Assembly: GCF_020400825.1 (NCBI RefSeq)
Contig: NZ_JAINVH010000018.1
Coordinates: forward strand, 62,001-126,000
Length of the DNA stretch: 64,000 nucleotides
DNA from: Streptomyces sp. HPF1205
Lineage (GTDB): Bacteria > Actinomycetota > Actinomycetes > Streptomycetales > Streptomycetaceae
Reading direction: 5' to 3'
Shown here: positions 25,045 to 37,751 of the stretch, piece by piece
Position numbering within the stretch: the stretch's first letter is position 1
Layout: every line of letters begins with the position of its first letter
The notes under the pieces: model-generated
The model's database searches: none
Seen by the model: the letters and a program-made list of their open reading frames with translations, nothing else
What the model was told of the DNA's origin: nothing
Program-made: the position numbers and the translations under genes

Positions 25045-26945
25045 TCGGCCTCCTCGGCGAGGTTGTGCTGCCAGCGGTAGCCGCGGGGGGTGACCATGCG
25101 GCCGGCGACCGTACGGGTCGCGGTGTTGCCGACCGTCACCACGGTCACCATGTCCACGGTGTCCGGATCGAGTCCGGCGAGGGTAGTGAGCACGGTGCGC
25201 TCGCCGGGGCGGGACGCGGCGCGCACCACGCCCACCGGCGTGTCCGGCGCGCGGTGCCCGGCCAGGATCGACAGGGCCTTCGGCAACTGCCAGTCCCGGC
25301 CGCGGCTGCGCGGGTTGTAGAACGTCACGACCAGGTCGGACTCGGCGGCCGCGCGCACCCTGCGCTCGATCACCGGCCACGGGGTGTGCAGGTCGCTGAG
25401 GCTGATCGACACGTGGTCGTGGCCCAGCGGCGCCCCGAGCAGCGCGGCCGCCGCCAGCGCCGCGGTCACCCCGGGCACGCCCACCACGTCGATGTCGTCC
25501 GCGGCCTCGGCCAGCGCGGGGGAGGCCATCGCGTACACCCCGGCGTCGCCGCTGCCGATCAGCGCCACCGCGTGGCCCGCGCGCGCCTCGGCCACGGCGG
25601 TACGGGCCCGCTCCTCCTCGGCGCCGAGCCCCGAGGCCAGCACCCGTGTCCCCGGGCGGAGCAGGTCCTCGATCTGCCGCACGTACTGGTCGAGCCCCAC
25701 CACGACCGACGCGGCCCGCAGTTCCCGCTCCGCCCTGGGCGTCATCAGGTCCCTGGCCCCCGGTCCGAGCCCCACCACCGCCAGGCGCCCGCGCGGCGGA
25801 CGGCGCGCGACGGCCACCGTGGCCATCGCCGACTTGCGCTTCTCCACGACGAGTTCGCCGCCGCGCGCGGCGAGCAGCGCGGCCGCCTCCGCCACCGAGG
25901 GGGTGCCGAGCGCCCGCAGCGGGGCGTCCGAGGGGTTCGGCACGGCCACCCGCGCGAGCGCGGCGGCCCCGAACGTCACGAGCGGCACCCCCAGCCGCTC
26001 GGCCGCCGCCACGATGCCCGGTTCGTCCCTCTTGGCGTCCGCGGTGGCCAGCGCGCTCACGCTCCTGACGGACAGCGAGGCGCCCGCCAGGCTCTCGCGC
26101 ACCAGCCCGAGCACTTCCGCGGCGCCGGCCCCGCGGCTCGCCCCCACCCCGACCACGAGTGACGGCGGCCGTACGAACACGGTGCGCGCGGCGCGCGGCT
26201 TCACGGTGTCCGTCACCCACACGAGCGGCTCGGCGTCTTCCTGTGGGCGGCCCCCGTCGCCACCGGCGGCCGTCCCGCCCGCGGTGGGGCCCGGGGACCG
26301 GCCGTCCCCGGACGCTCCCGGTCCTTGGTGGGGCCGGGCTGCCGCGGCGGTCGCGGGCGCGAAGCGTTCGGCACCGCCGGTCCACGTCGTCCCGCTTCCC
26401 GCCGTCGCGGCGGGGCCGGGGGGAGCGGCGTCCCCCCGCGTCCCCGGCCGGTGGGCGATCACGGGGAGGGCGGGGAGAGGCCAGATCGCGTCCTCGCGCA
26501 GGTGGACGGGGGAGCCGTCCAGGAGGGCACGGGTGACCGCGGCCACCGCGCCTTCCACCGGGTAGGGCAGCGTGTCGAGCGCGGGAGTCCCGGAGGAGTC
26601 CGTCGCCGTCGTGACGACCGGCGCGCAGCCGAGGACGTCCGCGACGGCCCCCGCCAGGGAGTTCGCGCCGCCCGCGTGGCCGCCGAGCAGCGCGACGGCG
26701 AAGGTGTGGGCCTCGTCCACGGTCACGACGCCCGGGTCGGTGTCCTTGCCCGCCAGGAGAGGCGCGAGGAGCCGTACGGCCGCGCCCGTCGCCAGGAAGA
26801 GGACGAGCCGGTCGCACTCGGCGAAGGCGCGCGGGACGGCCTCGCCGAGGGGGCCGTCGTAGCGCCGGGTCGGTTCGGGGAGGGCGGCGGCGAGCCGTTC
26901 GCAGCCCCGGCGGCCGGCGGCCGTGGCCCAGAGCAGGCCGATCAC
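25041..26945 (-). CDS. cobJ: CbiG-CobJ fusion: cobalamin protein CbiG / precorrin-3B C17-methyltransferase
   Basis: 634 residues from GTG 26945, which overlaps the cobL stop and has AAGGAA upstream. N-terminal CbiG region (about 1-130: VIGLLWATAAGRRG, LVLFLATGAAVRLLAPLL, VVTVDEAHTFAVALLGGHAG), a Pro/Gly-rich spacer, the CbiG C-terminal domain (about 265-385: VVGVGASRGAGAAEVL, KRDEPGIVAAAERLG), then a CobJ SAM methyltransferase (about 400-634: AVVGLGPGARDLMTP, IGSGDAGVYAMA, VTFYNPRSRGRDWQL). CbiG is known from the anaerobic ring contraction, yet the operon has the aerobic-type CobN, so this is a mixed set common in actinobacteria. Confidence 0.9.
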   Translation of the reverse strand: MIGLLWATAAGRRGCERLAAALPEPTRRYDGPLGEAVPRAFAECDRLVLFLATGAAVRLLAPLLAGKDTDPGVVTVDEAHTFAVALLGGHAGGANSLAGAVADVLGCAPVVTTATDSSGTPALDTLPYPVEGAVAAVTRALLDGSPVHLREDAIWPLPALPVIAHRPGTRGDAAPPGPAATAGSGTTWTGGAERFAPATAAAARPHQGPGASGDGRSPGPTAGGTAAGGDGGRPQEDAEPLVWVTDTVKPRAARTVFVRPPSLVVGVGASRGAGAAEVLGLVRESLAGASLSVRSVSALATADAKRDEPGIVAAAERLGVPLVTFGAAALARVAVPNPSDAPLRALGTPSVAEAAALLAARGGELVVEKRKSAMATVAVARRPPRGRLAVVGLGPGARDLMTPRAERELRAASVVVGLDQYVRQIEDLLRPGTRVLASGLGAEEERARTAVAEARAGHAVALIGSGDAGVYAMASPALAEAADDIDVVGVPGVTAALAAAALLGAPLGHDHVSISLSDLHTPWPVIERRVRAAAESDLVVTFYNPRSRGRDWQLPKALSILAGHRAPDTPVGVVRAASRPGERTVLTTLAGLDPDTVDMVTVVTVGNTATRTVAGRMVTPRGYRWQHNLAEEAE

Positions 26946-28204
26946 AGGGGAGTTCCTTTCGACGCGAAGGCGCGGGGACGGGTGCCCCACAGGACGAAGA
27001 CGGGATTGGCGGCGGCAAGCCGCGTGACGTCACCGGGCAGCGGGGCGAGCCGGGAGGACTGCAGCAGGGTGCCGTCGGTGACCAGCCCCGCCGACGCGAG
27101 GGCGAGCCGCACCTCCCGCACCCGGTCCACCGCGGCCAGCGTGACCACGACCCGGCGCCGCACCACTCGCGCGCAGTGCGCCACGATCGCGCCGAGCGCC
27201 GCGCCCCCGCCGCCGACGAACACCGCGTCGGGCTCGGCCAGCGGGGCCAGCGCGCCGGGCGCGGTCCCGCACACCACCTGGACGTCGACCCCGTGCGCGG
27301 CCGCGTTCGCGCGGACCCGGTCCGCGCCCTCGGGGTCGCGTTCGACCGCGACCGCGGCGGCGCCCAGCCGCGCGCACTCCACGGCCACCGACCCCGAACC
27401 GGCCCCGACGTCCCACACCAGTTCGCCCGGCCGCGGGCCGAGCCGGGCCAGCGCCAGCGCCCGCACCTCGTACTTCGTGACCATCGAGTCGCGGTGCTCG
27501 AAGGCGTCCTCCGGCAGCGCCCACTGCGCCGGCGGCCCCGCGGGCCCGGCGAGCACCCGGGCGGCCGGCGCGGTCCACGACTCCTGCGGCCCGCCGAGGC
27601 TGAGCACCACCGACACCCCGTCACCCCACGCCCGGCCCGCCGCCTCGGCGGGGGAGACCCGCACCACGGACTCGCCCTCGCCCCCCAGCCCGGTGGCGAC
27701 GAAAAGGGTGCGGGCGACGCCGGTACGCGCCAGCGCCCCGCCGAGTTCGGCCGGTCCCGCGCCCGGGCCGGTCAGCACGGCCACCTTGCGATGCGCCGCG
27801 CAGACGTTGACCGCGGTCCGCGCGTCCCGCCCGTGCGCGCTCACCACGACGGCGTCGTCCCAGCCCAGCCCGACCCGGGCGAAGGCCGCGGCGACCGACG
27901 GCACCGACGGGCGCACGTCCAGGGCCGCCGCGCCGAACCGCGCGCCCAGCGCCCGTACGATCCCGAAGAACCCGGGGTCGCCCGAGGCGAGCACCGCCAC
28001 CCGGCGGCCGGCGGCCACGTGCTCGGCGACGGCGTCGAGGGCGGGCGCCAGCGGTCCGAGCACCACCTGGCGCACACCCGGCGGAAGGCCGGCCGCCGCC
28101 AGGTGCCGGGCGGCGCCCACCACGAGGTCGGCTCCGGCGACGGGCGGCGGGGCGCCGCCCGGCACCGTCCCCGTACCGATCACGGTGATCGAACGGTCAG
28201 CCAC
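26942..28204 (-). CDS. cobL: Precorrin-6Y C5,15-methyltransferase (decarboxylating) CobL
   Basis: 420 residues, GTG 28204. N-terminal tetrapyrrole methylase (about 1-205: ITVIGTGTVPGG, VLASGDPGFFGIVRAL), then a C-terminal CbiT-type methyltransferase (about 225-400: DSMVTKYEVRALALARL, VWDVGAGSGSVAVECARL). It thus carries both CbiE and CbiT activities, adding methyls at C5 and C15 with decarboxylation. Overlaps cobM by eight bases at its start and cbiG-cobJ by four at its end. Confidence 0.93.
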   Translation of the reverse strand: MADRSITVIGTGTVPGGAPPPVAGADLVVGAARHLAAAGLPPGVRQVVLGPLAPALDAVAEHVAAGRRVAVLASGDPGFFGIVRALGARFGAAALDVRPSVPSVAAAFARVGLGWDDAVVVSAHGRDARTAVNVCAAHRKVAVLTGPGAGPAELGGALARTGVARTLFVATGLGGEGESVVRVSPAEAAGRAWGDGVSVVLSLGGPQESWTAPAARVLAGPAGPPAQWALPEDAFEHRDSMVTKYEVRALALARLGPRPGELVWDVGAGSGSVAVECARLGAAAVAVERDPEGADRVRANAAAHGVDVQVVCGTAPGALAPLAEPDAVFVGGGGAALGAIVAHCARVVRRRVVVTLAAVDRVREVRLALASAGLVTDGTLLQSSRLAPLPGDVTRLAAANPVFVLWGTRPRAFASKGTPL

Positions 28205-29003
28205 GGCGGGTCCGCAACTCGCGGCGGGCGGCGGGATCGGCCCGCCGGAAACCGTGGAAGTGCCCCGGGTGGTACAGGTGCGAGCGCGTCCCGGACGCCG
28301 ACAGGGCGGGCCCGACGAGGAACAGCGTGTGCTTCCACAGCTTGTGCGCCTTGACGGTCTCCTCCAGCGTCCCGACCGTGCAGCGCACCAGCGCCTCCTC
28401 CGGCCAGGTCACCTGGTGGGCGACGATCACGGGCGTGTCGGCCGGGTAGCCGCCCTCCAGCAGCTCGGCGGCGAGCCGGCCGGAACGTGCGGCGGACAGG
28501 AAGACCGCCATGGTGGTGCCGTGCCGCGCGAACTCCCGTACCTCCTCGCCCGGCGGCATGGGCGTCTTCCCTCCGCCCAGCCGGGTCAGCACCACGGACT
28601 GCGCGACCTCCGGGATCGTCAACTCGCGTCCGGCGGCGGCCGCGACGGCCGAGAACGACGACACGCCGGGCACGATCTCCACCTCGACGCCCAGCTCGGC
28701 GCACCGGTCCACCTGCTCCTGCGTGCCGCCCCACAGCGCCGGGTCGCCCGAGTGGATCCGCGCCACCCGCAGCCCCTCGCGCCGCGCACGCTCGTAGACG
28801 GCCACCACGTCCTCCAGCGACATCGCCGCCGAGTCCAGGACCAGCGCGTCCGGGCGGGCGTGCTCCAGCACCTCGGGCCGCACCAGGCTCGCCGCCCAGA
28901 TGACGACGTCCGCCTCCGCGATGGCCCGCGCCGCCCGGAACGTCAGCAGGTCGGCCGCGCCCGGACCCGCGCCGACGATCGTGACCTTGGCCCGCCCCGT
29001 CAC
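28197..29003 (-). CDS. cobM: Precorrin-4 C11-methyltransferase CobM
   Basis: 268 residues, GTG 29003 overlapping the cobI stop. SAM-dependent tetrapyrrole methylase signatures: VTIVGAGPGAADLLTFRAA, VARIHSGDPALWGG, IVPGVSSFSAVAAAAGREL, VVLTRLGGGKTPMP. This is the expected CobM pattern. It methylates C11 of precorrin-4. The open frame extends upstream into cobI, but GTG 29003 matches the family N-terminus. Confidence 0.93.
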   Translation of the reverse strand: MTGRAKVTIVGAGPGAADLLTFRAARAIAEADVVIWAASLVRPEVLEHARPDALVLDSAAMSLEDVVAVYERARREGLRVARIHSGDPALWGGTQEQVDRCAELGVEVEIVPGVSSFSAVAAAAGRELTIPEVAQSVVLTRLGGGKTPMPPGEEVREFARHGTTMAVFLSAARSGRLAAELLEGGYPADTPVIVAHQVTWPEEALVRCTVGTLEETVKAHKLWKHTLFLVGPALSASGTRSHLYHPGHFHGFRRADPAARRELRTRRG

Positions 29004-29797
29004 AGCTTCCCCCCGCGGCCCGTGCGGCGCGCCGGCGCGATCAGCGTCGACAGGTACGGCAGGGGGCCGCCGGGCAGCTCCGCGGCCGGGCGGATCGCCT
29101 CCTGCGCCAGCCCCAGCGAACTGCCCCACACCGCGCCCTCGGTCCGCCCGGTGGCCCGCAGCGCCGCCGCGACCTCGTCCGCCAGCCGGCCGAACTTGTA
29201 GGCGACGACCGTGCCAGGGCCCTCCAGCGCCTCCTTCAGCACCGCGGACCCGGCCGTCACCGGCACCAGCGTCAGCGGTTCCGCCCCCTCGGTCAGGACC
29301 GCGCCGCTGCGCGCGGCCAGGTCCTGCATCGCGGTGATGCCGGGAACCGTCGCGATGGCGACGGCGGGGAGCAGCGACCTGACCGTGGCGGCCAGGTAGG
29401 TGAACGTCGAGTACACGTTGGGGTCGCCGATCGTGGCGAACGCCACCGTGCCGTGCCGCCGCAGCAGTTCGGCGACGGTCTCGCCCGCCGCGTCCCAGGC
29501 GGCCTCGTGGCGGGCCCGGTCGGCGCGCTCGTTGAGGGCGAAGACGACGCGTACGACGCGGCCGGCGTCGACGTAATGGCGTACGGTCGCCTCGGCGCGG
29601 CCGATCCCGCCCGCCGCTGTCCCGTCGGGCGCGGCCATGACCGGCACGACTACGGCGCCCGCCGCACGCAGGGCGTTCACGCCCTTGACGGTGACGAGTT
29701 CGGGGTCACCGGGGCCGACACCGACGCCGGTCAGCCGCGCGGGCGCGGCTCCGGCCGCCGCACGTGCGGCGGCCGGCCCGGGCACAGGGCTGCTCAT
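29000..29797 (-). CDS. cobI: Precorrin-2 C20-methyltransferase CobI
   Basis: 265 residues, ATG 29797 overlapping the cobB stop (ATGA). Signatures: LTGVGVGPGDPELVTVKGVN, VAFATIGDPNVYSTFTYL, TVPGITAMQDLAARSG. It makes precorrin-3A, the first committed corrin step after precorrin-2. About 20 Ala/Pro-rich residues precede the catalytic domain. The upstream continuation of this open frame is a shadow of cobB. Confidence 0.93.
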   Translation of the reverse strand: MSSPVPGPAAARAAAGAAPARLTGVGVGPGDPELVTVKGVNALRAAGAVVVPVMAAPDGTAAGGIGRAEATVRHYVDAGRVVRVVFALNERADRARHEAAWDAAGETVAELLRRHGTVAFATIGDPNVYSTFTYLAATVRSLLPAVAIATVPGITAMQDLAARSGAVLTEGAEPLTLVPVTAGSAVLKEALEGPGTVVAYKFGRLADEVAAALRATGRTEGAVWGSSLGLAQEAIRPAAELPGGPLPYLSTLIAPARRTGRGGKL

Positions 29798-31200
29798 ACG
29801 GCACACCTCTCTACGAAGCGGGCCGCGACATAGGGTGCGCCGGCCCAGTGGACGTGCAGGTAGGAGGCGTGCACGTTGCGCCGCACCACGCCTTCCGTAC
29901 GGCGTCGGGCGCGGGCGCCCCCAGGGGCCGAGGCGGTCAGGCCCCACGCCGGTTCCGTCCCGCCCTCCGCCATGACGCGGGTGCGGTGGAACTCGTGGCC
30001 CCGCAGCCTGGTGCCGGCCGCCGCCAGGACGTTGTCGCCCAGCGCGACGGCCTCGCGGTAGCCGAGGGTCAGGCGGTCGGTCATCGTGGCGGTGGCGTCC
30101 AGGACGCCGCACATCGGACTGCCGTCCAGGGCGCGGGTGAGGTACAGCAGCCCGGCGCATTCCGCCGCCACCGGCCCCCGGAAGGCGCGCACACGGCGGC
30201 GCAGCGCCTCGTTCGCGGACAGCTCCCTCGCGTACGTCTCGGGGAAGCCGCCGCCTATGACGACGCCCGCGGTGCCCTCCGGGAGGGCCTCGTCCCGGAG
30301 CGGGTCGAAGGGGACGCACCGCGCCCCGGCGGCCTCCAGCAGTTCGCGGTTCTCGGCGTAACCGAAGGTGAAGGCGGCTCCGCCGGCCACGGCGACGACC
30401 GGCCCGTCCCGGCGGTCGACCGGCCCGTCCCGGCGGTCGCCCCGCCCGGCGCCGTCCGGCCGCACCGCCGCCCGCGGGTCCCACTCCCCGCCGTCCAGCG
30501 GCGGGGCCGTGCGGGCCAGGGCCAGCAGGGCGGGAAGGTCGCAGGACTCCCGCACCCGCGCGGCCAGGTCGCGCACCCACGCCAGCGCCTCGGGCCGGCG
30601 CTCGGCAGCCGGAACCAGCCCGAGGTGGCGGGAGGGGACGGTCAGGGAGGGGGTACGGGGGAGTACGCCGAGGACCGGGACGCCCGTCTCGGCCGCGGCC
30701 TCGCGCAGGGCGGCCTCGTGCCGGCCGGAGCCGACCTTGTTCAGGATCACGCCGCCGACACGGACGCCGGGATCCCAGGTGACGAAGCCGTGGACGAGGG
30801 CCGCCAGGGAACGGGACTGCGCGGAGGCGTCGACGACCAGGACGACCGGGGCCCGCAGCAGTTTGGCGACCTGCGCGGTGGAACCGAGCTCGCCCTGCCC
30901 GTGCGCGCCGTCGTACAGGCCCATGACCCCCTCGACGATCGCGAGGTCACCGCCGCGGGCGCCGTGGCGGAAGAGCGGCCCGATCAGCTCGGGGCCGCAC
31001 AGGTAGGGGTCCAGGTTGCGGCCCGGCCGGCCGGCGGCCAGGGCGTGGTAACCCGGGTCGATGTAGTCGGGGCCGACCTTGTGCGGCGAGACGGCCAGGC
31101 CCGCGGCACGGAACGCGGCCATCAGGCCGGTGGCCACGGTCGTCTTCCCGCTGCCCGAGGCGGGTGCCGCGACGACCAGGCGGGGGACGGCGGCGGTCAC
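29794..31200 (-). CDS. cobB: Cobyrinate a,c-diamide synthase CobB (CbiA type)
   Basis: 468 residues, GTG 31200 overlapping cobO. ATP-grasp-like P-loop GSGKTTVATGLMA near the N-terminus, HKVGPDYIDPGYH, VEGVMGLYDG. The glutamine amidotransferase class I half starts around 245, with the GAT nucleophile in FRGPVAAECAGLLYLT. It amidates the a and c side chains. A small in-frame tandem duplication (GDRRDGPV / DRRDGPV) occurs in the linker at about 30403-30440. Confidence 0.93.
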   Translation of the reverse strand: MTAAVPRLVVAAPASGSGKTTVATGLMAAFRAAGLAVSPHKVGPDYIDPGYHALAAGRPGRNLDPYLCGPELIGPLFRHGARGGDLAIVEGVMGLYDGAHGQGELGSTAQVAKLLRAPVVLVVDASAQSRSLAALVHGFVTWDPGVRVGGVILNKVGSGRHEAALREAAAETGVPVLGVLPRTPSLTVPSRHLGLVPAAERRPEALAWVRDLAARVRESCDLPALLALARTAPPLDGGEWDPRAAVRPDGAGRGDRRDGPVDRRDGPVVAVAGGAAFTFGYAENRELLEAAGARCVPFDPLRDEALPEGTAGVVIGGGFPETYARELSANEALRRRVRAFRGPVAAECAGLLYLTRALDGSPMCGVLDATATMTDRLTLGYREAVALGDNVLAAAGTRLRGHEFHRTRVMAEGGTEPAWGLTASAPGGARARRRTEGVVRRNVHASYLHVHWAGAPYVAARFVERCAV

Positions 31201-31793
31201 CACTCGATGCCCCTCTGGCCCTTCTGACCGGCGTCCATGGGGTGCTTGACCTTCGTCATGTCGGTGACGAGGTCGGCGGCGTCGACCAGTTCCCGCGGCG
31301 CCTCGCGGCCGGTGATCACGACGTGCTGCGTGCCGGGCCGCTCCCGCAGGACGGCCACGACCTCGGCGGTGTCGACCCAGCCCCAGCGCATGGGGTACGC
31401 GAACTCGTCCAGGACGTACAGCCGGTAGGTCTCGGCGGCCAGGTCCCGCCTGACCTGCGCCCAGCCCTCGCGGGCCGCCTCCTCGTTGCTGCCCGGCGTG
31501 CGCTGCACCCACGACCAGCCCTCGCCCATCTTGTGCCAGGCCACCGTGCCGCCCTCGCCGGAGTCGCCCAGCACGCGCAGCGCCCGCTCCTCGCCGACCC
31601 GCCACTTCGCCGACTTGACGAACTGGAACACCCCGACCGGCCACCCCTGGTTCCAGGCGCGCAGCGCCAGGCCGAACGCGGCGGTCGACTTGCCCTTGCC
31701 GGCGCCCGTGTGCACGATCGTCAGCGGCCGGTTGCGGCGCTGACGGGTGGTCAGCCCGTCGTCCGGTACCGCGCTCGGCTGTCCCTGCGGCAT
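31197..31793 (-). CDS. cobO: Cob(I)yrinate a,c-diamide adenosyltransferase CobO
   Basis: 198 residues. P-loop GAGKGKSTAAFG at about 30-41, then LRAWNQGWPVGVFQFVKS, VLDEFAYPMRWGWV and VVITGREAPREL, all typical of CobO/BtuR adenosyltransferases. It attaches the 5'-deoxyadenosyl ligand to cobalt(I). Its ATG 31793 overlaps the chelatase stop by one base (TGATG). Confidence 0.95.
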   Translation of the reverse strand: MPQGQPSAVPDDGLTTRQRRNRPLTIVHTGAGKGKSTAAFGLALRAWNQGWPVGVFQFVKSAKWRVGEERALRVLGDSGEGGTVAWHKMGEGWSWVQRTPGSNEEAAREGWAQVRRDLAAETYRLYVLDEFAYPMRWGWVDTAEVVAVLRERPGTQHVVITGREAPRELVDAADLVTDMTKVKHPMDAGQKGQRGIEW

Positions 31794-33886
31794 CAGGCTG
31801 CCCTCCGTACGTCCTTCACCAGCGCGGACACCGTGTCCGCGCGCAATTCGCCGAGCGTGACCGCGATCCCGCCCAGGTCCCGGGCGAGCGCGCCGGCCAG
31901 ACCCAGCCGGACCGGGCCCGACTCGCAGTCCACGACCACCGAGGCGACGCCGGCCGCGCCCAGCAGGCGGGCGGCGCGGGCCGCCAGCGCGACCGGCTCG
32001 GGGCCGCCGGTGGCCCGGCCGTCGGTGACCACCACCAGCAGCGGGCGCCGCGCCGGGTCCCGCAGCCGCTCCACCCGCAGCGCCTCATGGGCGGTCAGCA
32101 GCCCGGCGGCCAGGGGCGTGCGGCCCCCGGTGGGCAGCTTCTCCAGCCGCGCGGCGCCCGCCTCCACCGACGACGTCGGCGGCAGCGCCAACTCGGCCCC
32201 GGCGCCCCGGAACGTGATCAGGCCGACTTTGTCCCGCCGCTGATAGGCGTCCAGCAGCAGGGACAGCACCGCGCCCTTGACCGCGCCCATCCGCTGCCGG
32301 GCCGCCATGGAACCGGAGGCGTCCACCACGAACAGCACGAGGTTGGACTCCTTGCCCTCCCTGACCGCCTGCCGCAGGTCGCCGCCGCGCAGCACCAGTC
32401 CGGGACCGCGGCGCCCGCGCGCCATCTGGTACGGCGCCGCCGCCCGTACCGTCGCCGCGAGGTGCAGCGCGGTCAGCCGGTCGCCGCCGCGCGGCCGCCG
32501 GGACCCGGTGACGTGGCCCGACACCGTCCTGGCGCGCGAGCGGCGCCCCGCCGTGCCCTCGCCGAGGCCCGGCACGGTCAGCGGCCGGGTGCGGTACGGG
32601 TCCGCGGCCGCGGCGGGCCGCTGCCCGGCGGAGGCGGACCCGCGCGAGGCGTCCCGGCTCCCCTCCGGGCCGGCCGTACGGTCGCCACGAGGGGGCTGCC
32701 CGCCGTCCCCGGGGCTCTCGGGGCCGCCTCCTCCCTCAAGGCCGACAGGGCCCGCGTCGCGGCCTTCGCCGGGGCCGCCGCCGGGGCCGCCTCCCTCGGG
32801 GCCGCCGTCCGGGCCGGGGTCGTCCGGGCCAGGGTCGTCCGGGCCGGGGTCGGGGTCGTCGTCGGGGTCCGTGCCCCGCTCCCGCCGCAGCGTCTCGTCC
32901 AGCTTGTCCTCGTCGAGGCCGGGCGCGTCGAAGGGGTTGCGGCGGCGCCGGTGGGGGAGGGCCAGCAGGGCCGCCCGCCGTACGTCCTCGGCGAGGACGA
33001 CCGTACGTCCCGCCCACGCGGCCAGCGCGGCCGCCGCGCGGGCCGTCACGATGTCGGCGCGCATGCCGTCCACCTCGAAGGCGGCGCAGACCGCGGCGAT
33101 CTGCCGCAGCGCCCCGTCGCCCAGCCGCACCTCGGGCAGCAGCGACCGGGCCGCCGCGATCCGCCCGCGCAGCGCCTGCTCCTCGTCCGCCCAGCGCGCC
33201 GCGAACGCCGCGGGGTCGGCGTCGTACGCCAGGCGCCGCCGGACGACCTCCACACGCTGCTCGGGCTCTCGCGGGGCGGTCACCTCGACGGTCAATCCGA
33301 AGCGGTCCAGCAATTGAGGTCGCAGTTCGCCTTCTTCGGGATTCATGGTCCCGACGAGCAGGAACCGCGCCGCATGCCGCACGGAGACGCCCTCCCGCTC
33401 GACGTGACTGGCGCCCATGGCCGCGGCGTCCAACAGGACGTCGACCAAGTGGTCGTGCAAGAGGTTGACTTCGTCCACGTAGAGGATGCCGCGGTGGGCA
33501 TGGGCCAGCAGGCCCGGTTCGAAGGACTTCACGCCCTCCGTCAGCGCCCGCTCGATGTCCAGCGCGCCGACGAGCCGGTCCTCCGAGGTGCCGACGGGCA
33601 GCTCCACGAGCTTCGTGGGGCGGGACTCGCCCTGGACCGCGGCCCCGTGCGGCCCATCAGGACAGGCAGGATCGGGCGAGGCGGGGTCGCAACCGAAACG
33701 GCACCCCGGAACCACGCTGATCTCGGGGAGCAGCGCGCTCAGGGCCCGCACGGCGGTGCTCTTGGCGGTCCCCTTCTCGCCGCGCACGAGCACGCCGCCG
33801 ACCGCCGGCGAGACCGCGTTCAGCAGCAGGGCGAGCCGCAGACTGTCCTGGCCGACGATCGCGGTGAGCGGGTAGGGGGTACTCAC
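31793..33886 (-). CDS. Magnesium-chelatase-like cobaltochelatase AAA+/VWA subunit (ChlI-ChlD type)
   Basis: 697 residues from GTG 33886. AAA+ ATPase (about 1-340): Walker A VRGEKGTAKSTAVRAL, Walker B GILYVDEVNLL, sensor region LVGTMNPEEGELRPQLLDRF. An acidic Pro/Gly/Asp linker (about 350-450) follows. A VWA domain (about 520-690) has the MIDAS motif VVDASGSMAARQRM and later TDGRATGG. In actinobacteria this fused protein replaces CobS and CobT as the motor for CobN. It is separated from cobN by 172 bases, the only non-overlapping junction in the operon; AAGGAG sits about 10 bases before the GTG. Confidence 0.9.
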   Translation of the reverse strand: MSTPYPLTAIVGQDSLRLALLLNAVSPAVGGVLVRGEKGTAKSTAVRALSALLPEISVVPGCRFGCDPASPDPACPDGPHGAAVQGESRPTKLVELPVGTSEDRLVGALDIERALTEGVKSFEPGLLAHAHRGILYVDEVNLLHDHLVDVLLDAAAMGASHVEREGVSVRHAARFLLVGTMNPEEGELRPQLLDRFGLTVEVTAPREPEQRVEVVRRRLAYDADPAAFAARWADEEQALRGRIAAARSLLPEVRLGDGALRQIAAVCAAFEVDGMRADIVTARAAAALAAWAGRTVVLAEDVRRAALLALPHRRRRNPFDAPGLDEDKLDETLRRERGTDPDDDPDPGPDDPGPDDPGPDGGPEGGGPGGGPGEGRDAGPVGLEGGGGPESPGDGGQPPRGDRTAGPEGSRDASRGSASAGQRPAAAADPYRTRPLTVPGLGEGTAGRRSRARTVSGHVTGSRRPRGGDRLTALHLAATVRAAAPYQMARGRRGPGLVLRGGDLRQAVREGKESNLVLFVVDASGSMAARQRMGAVKGAVLSLLLDAYQRRDKVGLITFRGAGAELALPPTSSVEAGAARLEKLPTGGRTPLAAGLLTAHEALRVERLRDPARRPLLVVVTDGRATGGPEPVALAARAARLLGAAGVASVVVDCESGPVRLGLAGALARDLGGIAVTLGELRADTVSALVKDVRRAA

Positions 33887-33899
33887 GAGGTGATCACTC

Positions 33900-34050
33900 C
33901 TTCGAGTGGCGATTGCGCCGGTGTTCCGATGAGGGAGGCAGCGCGTGCGATGCTCAGGATCTGATCCCCGCTTGCGTGGGGGTGGTCCGAATGTCGACAC
34001 GCGGGAACACGAGCTCGCCGACTACTCCCCGCACGCGCGGGGGTGCCACA
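33900..34050 (+). CRISPR. Degenerate type I-E-like CRISPR relic in the cobN/chelatase gap
   Basis: Repeat 1 at 33961-33989 and repeat 2 at 34022-34050, 29 bp each, share 20 of 29 bases, including TCCCCGC and GGGGGTG. The repeat period is exactly 61 bp, leaving a 32-bp spacer (33990-34021), the normal type I-E geometry. Each repeat folds into the expected CCCCGC/GCGGGG hairpin. A third, poor match at 33900-33928 (14 of 29) keeps the 61-bp phase and the end GGTGTTCCG, but overlaps the chelatase ribosome site. The crRNA sense would be the plus strand, antisense to cob. No cas genes in the window. Confidence 0.6.
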
Positions 34051-34058
34051 CGGGGACC

Positions 34059-37747
<3,689 letters not shown>

Positions 37748-37751
<4 letters not shown>

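Noticed and set aside
24454-27624. 1056-codon minus frame as one large protein
   Set aside because: Only its last 197 codons are cobH; the rest is a frame-shifted shadow of cbiG-cobJ and cobL.
29000-30580. 526-codon frame as an extended CobI
   Set aside because: The extra N-terminal part overlaps cobB and reads as Arg/Gly-rich noise; ATG 29797 gives a normal CobI.
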